A stretch of DNA of 64,000 bases from Sthenelais limicola (taxonomy: Eukaryota > Annelida > Polychaeta > Phyllodocida > Sigalionidae), in NCBI GenBank assembly GCA_942159475.1, contig OW804094.1:131364755-131428754 (forward strand), in the 5' to 3' direction. Shown here piece after piece: positions 60,362-64,000 of this stretch. Under the pieces are notes generated by a model. That model had not been told where the DNA came from. It ran no database searches and saw only the letters and a list, made by a program, of their open reading frames with translations. Each line of letters opens with the position of its first letter. The first letter of the stretch is position 1. Both the position numbers and the translations under genes were made by a program.

Positions 60362-60480
60362 TGGGGTCTCCACTGGCTGCGGTAAGCTCTGCGGTAAGCC
60401 TTGCGATAGAAACACAGGAAATTATATTCAAGCGCAGTTCATGTGCAGACCAACCGTAACAGTGGAGATCCGTTCTGCGT
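60362..60480 (+). repeat. Repeat family G terminus, copy 1
   Basis: GGGGTCTCCACTGGCTGCGG followed by TAAGCTCTGCGGTAAGC, with AACAGTGGAGATCC about 90 bases later. The CTCCACT tip resembles families C and D, but no TTA/TAA pair could be assigned. A reverse copy ends at 62113. Confidence 0.55.
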
Positions 60481-60639
60481 TTGTATCTGTGGTTGGATTG
60501 CGGCTAAAAATGTGAGTTTCATGTGCCGCGACTGTCACAGAAATCTTTCAGCATGTTGAATATTTTCTGCGACTGAAACATCTCTGCAATATGATTAGGG
60601 CTCTACCGCAGGGGTTCCAGTTGGAATTCTTAAAGTGAC

Positions 60640-61145
60640 ACATGCCACTGAGCTCCCGATTTGGGAAAGTTTGCCTGAATTTCAACTATGTTCTAGATTA
60701 GTATATTTGTAATGTATACCCGGGAGCATTAATGTAGAAATTACATATATTGTGTGTATTTAAGAATTTAAAACTCCAATTTCGTAGGGTGCTGGAGTCA
60801 CCCTACCCAACTGCCAGACAGTTAGGGAAGGTCCCAGACGCCTCTTATCTTAATGAGAGTTAAGTGATACCAGCTGGATGGGACAGGGTAGATATGTCAC
60901 TATGTAACTCCTGCCTCGCTCCTACTTCACCATGCACTGAGGGCAGCACTTTATGGTCAAGTTACTTCTCTCTCAGATTTGAATTCCTCAATGGAATCTC
61001 TGCCACATTCTTCGTTAACAAATATCAATTAATCTAAGGAATATATAGAGTTGGTATTCCACACAAATGTTCTTACTTGTGCAGGTAATCGAAAACTTCT
61101 AAATGATATATAGTCAAATAGTGTCCATAGCCACTTTAATGGAGA
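60640..61145 (-). repeat. Repeat family E, copy 2
   Basis: Inverted counterpart of 12590-13132. The two copies match along their whole length with scattered substitutions and small indels. Neither encodes a protein, and I see no terminal inverted repeats. Confidence 0.85.
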
Positions 61146-61323
61146 CTAGTCTGCGGTTCAATTCCGACCTCATAAAGGTAAAGGACAAAGGTCATTTTCA
61201 GGTATTTTGCAAATAATAACTAACTTCTTAGTTCAAACAAACACAATTTTAGGGCACATTGTTTCCTATCCATTGATATCAGTCACCTGATTCTAGATTC
61301 AGTAAGTAATACAAATTCCTCAG

Positions 61324-61537
61324 TGGTTACAGAGTGGAAATTGTCAAATTGCGTATCAGGAGATTCTGGAGATCTAGAATCCATAAAAAACATTGGTATG
61401 ACCCAAAATCCAAGGTTCTTCAAATAAATTATGGTATATTTACTATTAAAATTGAAGCGAGGCCAGAATCAATGCCGAATTTCCCAGAAACTGCAAGGAA
61501 TTATCTGGAGAAGTTTTGGGATATTATAATGTATCAG
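61324..61537 (+). CDS. Exon-like open segment, unknown protein
   Basis: 214 bp open through in one frame between TTCCTCAG| and TATCAG|GTAGAA. It enters at phase 2 and leaves at phase 0. The translation, GYRVEIVKLRIRRFWRSRIH then KKHWYDPKSKVLQINYGIFT and IKIEARPESMPNFPETARNY, looks like ordinary protein with few low-complexity residues. I do not recognise the family. It may pair with the exon candidate at 63515, whose entry phase is compatible. The upstream pyrimidine tract is only moderate. Confidence 0.4.
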
Positions 61538-61884
61538 GTAGAATATTCTATAGCTTCTTTCCTTTAAAATAATGCTACCTCACAATTTTTCTGTCTTGTC
61601 TATATATTTTTAGCAATTCCTTAGATTTATATTCTCATAAGGAAGGTTCTCATACTTGTGACGTCGATCATAAATTAAATTCGGACAAGAAATGTTGGCC
61701 CTGTTGTAAAATCTTAGATTGACAGTGAGAAATTGATGCCTGATAAGAACTTAAATACCTTGAATGTAAATACAAAAAAAAAGAGTTAACCAAATATGAA
61801 CACTTTACTTTTTATAGCAGTTAAAAGATTCAAATAAGCTTCCAATGCCTCTGAAAAAGTAATAAACTGATGTGGCGGACACAG

Positions 61885-62113
61885 CGAGGTAGTGATAAAA
61901 TGTTGTCTGCAACTTGCTTTACCTTCACCAAGCATGGGAAGGCTATCCAGTCGCAGTCTCTATCGCATTCATGAGACCTATGAATGACACTGCGGTAACC
62001 TCTGCGTTTGGGCTGTGGCACCAATGTAATATTGATAGAAATGCAGGGTTTGAAACGCAGACCAAACGAAGACCAAATGCAGAGCTTACTGCAGCCAGTG
62101 GAGACACCCCTTA
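61885..62113 (-). repeat. Repeat family G, copy 2 (reverse)
   Basis: On the minus strand it starts GGGGTGTCTCCACTGGCTGC then AGTAAGCTCTGC, matching 60362. It is rich in TGCGTTT and CTGCG words. The far end is approximate. Overlapping short open frames in this stretch are not called. Confidence 0.5.
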
Positions 62114-63447
62114 AGACTAGAGATAAGTCACTTTGTGTGTCATTGCATGAGTTTTCCGCATTTTGTGATGTATGTGGAGTAGCTTTGAAAGTCTTCCTGT
62201 GCATAAATATGTATAGGTAATTAGTATCTGTTTCCCAACATTGTGGAAATCAACTGCAAACGATATGATATCTTCATCAATTTCTAGCAGATTGTGATGC
62301 CCTTTTCCATGCTATTGTTCTGTATACGTATGATGGAAAATAAATACAGTTATATAAATTAAATTTGATTACGTCGATAAAAGGACACTGGCTTGTAAGC
62401 ATCGTTGGAAATGACTGTTATGAATTCGTTTTCACTTGCCCATGTTGACTTAGTTTATAGATTTTCTTTCATATCCACGTACTCTTTCCCCATGTCAAAA
62501 ATATCGTACTCCTTCTTTGAAGATCATCTGGATAAAGTGATAAATGGTACTATATCTTTTGGGTATGGAAGACCTCGCATTTGACCATTTGTGCACTCAA
62601 TTGTATGACATTAGACAAATAGAGAATCTTTTCAATTAATTTTTTTCAGGGCATCATCCTATTATATGCTGTATACTTGACATGATTTCGTCATGCCCTG
62701 TTGGACCTTGGCGTCCCTGACTTCATCACCAGCTCATGCTAATATTTCCTGGCTTTCAAGTCTCCTAATCCTACCAGCCTTGGCCTGTTGTACTGTGGCC
62801 GATTGCTTCTGATAGAAATCATTCAATCTTACACATTTAAGTAAATTGGGAACAACTTCAAGCGGCCTAGTGCACCAGGCTCCTAAGTGCAATGTATTGA
62901 CTTCCGATGGGTCCCTGGGCATGTGGTAAAGACGACACCACCTAGTAGTATAGTTCTGCCTAAGTGTACAATTGTGCCTGCATATCCAGGAATCGGTGAT
63001 GTAACTGAGAAATCTTGAATTCCTTTCCTGTAATCAGGGCCTGAACCAAAAGGGCGATTGGGAGCAAGACCTCATAGCATACCTGGACTTTACAAGGACA
63101 CAATCTCAATGGGTATGATTTTCATAATGTATTTAGGTTCGAGGTCAATTTAAACGCATATCTGTTTTAGGGGTCAAGCTTAGAATAAACTCTCTATGCG
63201 CTACTGGGTGGGTAAATCGATCTAAATCTTTAAGAATTGGACTTTGGGGAAACAGTTAAGGCATTTTCTATTCTACGCACATACTATTCAGACGATTAGG
63301 TCGCAACGTCAGGATTGTAGTATGAAAAATGCTCCCAAGTTCCTTACCAATCCATGTTATATTTTTACTGCATTGGTCTGCTTACAACTTTGAAAGATAA
63401 AAACATGGAAGATATTTTTAATATTTCATAGAATTAGAGAAGCATTG

Positions 63448-63968
63448 GCATATTCATTCTTTTGGTTTCATTTATTTAGGCTCCTGTCATTCCTATTTAT
63501 TATGTACATTTCAGAGAATATGGGGCAGAGTTCTATTTTTACACTACAATGCTGATATTAAAGGAGAAAATGAAGGGAGAATGCCATGTGGTAAGGAATT
63601 CCATCGTGGTGTAGAAGGCAGGGCCTTAAAATTACTGGTTATAATTATAATTATGGGTGAAGTCGAAAGAAAATGTACAATTCACCTTCACCAATCCTCT
63701 CAAATAAACCAAATTTAAAACTAATTTAAGTTTGAAAATACAGTTCAACATAACCCAGCAGATGCCTTGAATCAGCGCAATACAAAATATAGTCAGATAT
63801 ACCTAGTATTTATTATTTTCAGCCTAATTTAGCAGAATGTAATTCATGTGTAAAACTGCCGATTGTACATTTCCTGACGTCCTGACTCTGGATGAGAGGT
63901 GTTTTTATCAACTAATTGTCATATTTATTCTTTTGGCTTCGTTTAGTCGGTTTCTGTTATTCATGTGT
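63448..63968 (+). repeat. Weak direct duplication around the 63.5 kb exon
   Basis: CATATTCATTCTTTTGGTTT plus CATTTA...GG...CTGTCATTC at about 63448-63498 recurs as CATATTTATTCTTTTGGCTT plus CGTTTA...GG...CTGTTATTC at about 63919-63968. This may be a duplicated exon boundary. Confidence 0.5.
63515..63590 (+). CDS. Exon-like segment with strong splice signals
   Basis: 76 bp bounded by a good acceptor (CCTATTTATTATGTACATTTCAG|) and a near-consensus donor (GTG|GTAAGG). Two frames are open. The phase-0 reading, which would continue from the 61324 exon, is RIWGRVLFLHYNADIKGENE then GRMPCG; the other starts EYGAEFYFYTTM. The family is unknown. The splice borders are the best in the window, which makes it the most credible host exon, possibly part of a gene that continues beyond the right edge. 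Confidence 0.4.
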
Positions 63969-64000
63969 TGGGGGGACTCTGCAATAGCTCTAATATTGAT

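Noticed and set aside
61148..61175. tRNA-like B box (GGTTCAATTCC)
   Set aside because: No matching A box or cloverleaf upstream; not called as a tRNA or SINE.

Overview
The window looks like repeat-rich, gene-poor nuclear DNA from an animal, most likely a marine invertebrate. It is AT-rich, with no compact gene order, no bacterial-type operons and no ribosome binding sites. It is dense with LINEs, MITEs, a tRNA-derived SINE and minisatellites, and the few exon-like pieces carry GT/AG splice signals. I cannot name the species. I see no complete host gene; the only long protein-coding stretches belong to retrotransposons.

Layout. 0.6-3 kb: at least 14 copies of a 14-16 bp CCGG-centred word on both strands. 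3.4-5.3 kb: a 5'-truncated Jockey/CR1-type LINE on the minus strand. 8.9, 14.3 and 21.4 kb: three copies of one MITE family (A), the third split by a TTAA-targeting MITE (B) and running at its right end into a 28-29 bp minisatellite. Further B copies lie at 53.2 and 54.3 kb. 13.3 and 40.7-43.2 kb, and 49.1-50.4 kb: PIF/Harbinger-like elements with TTA or TAA target duplications. 18.2-19.5 kb: a piggyBac-like non-autonomous element carrying a cluster of X-box (RFX-type) palindromes, followed by a tRNA-derived SINE. 12.6-13.1 and 60.6-61.1 kb: two inverted copies of a roughly 500 bp repeat. 23.1, 24.2, 61.3 and 63.5 kb: isolated exon candidates.

The central object is a full-length L1/Tx1-type LINE on the minus strand (about 32286-38949). 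It is bounded by identical 14 bp target duplications and carries a 5'UTR, ORF1, ORF2 (endonuclease, reverse transcriptase, Cys/His motif), a polyadenylation signal and an A-rich tail. Its ORF1 is unusual: after a coiled-coil and an RRM-like RNA-binding region, the same open frame continues into a NADAR (YbiA/DUF1768-like) domain, a fold known from NAD/ADP-ribose metabolism and from reversal of ADP-ribosylation. I infer a retrotransposon that carries its own ADP-ribose-processing module. This copy is broken by one frameshift in ORF1 and one stop plus one frameshift in ORF2.

Everything else is best read as a layered graveyard of small DNA transposons with intronic or intergenic sequence between them.
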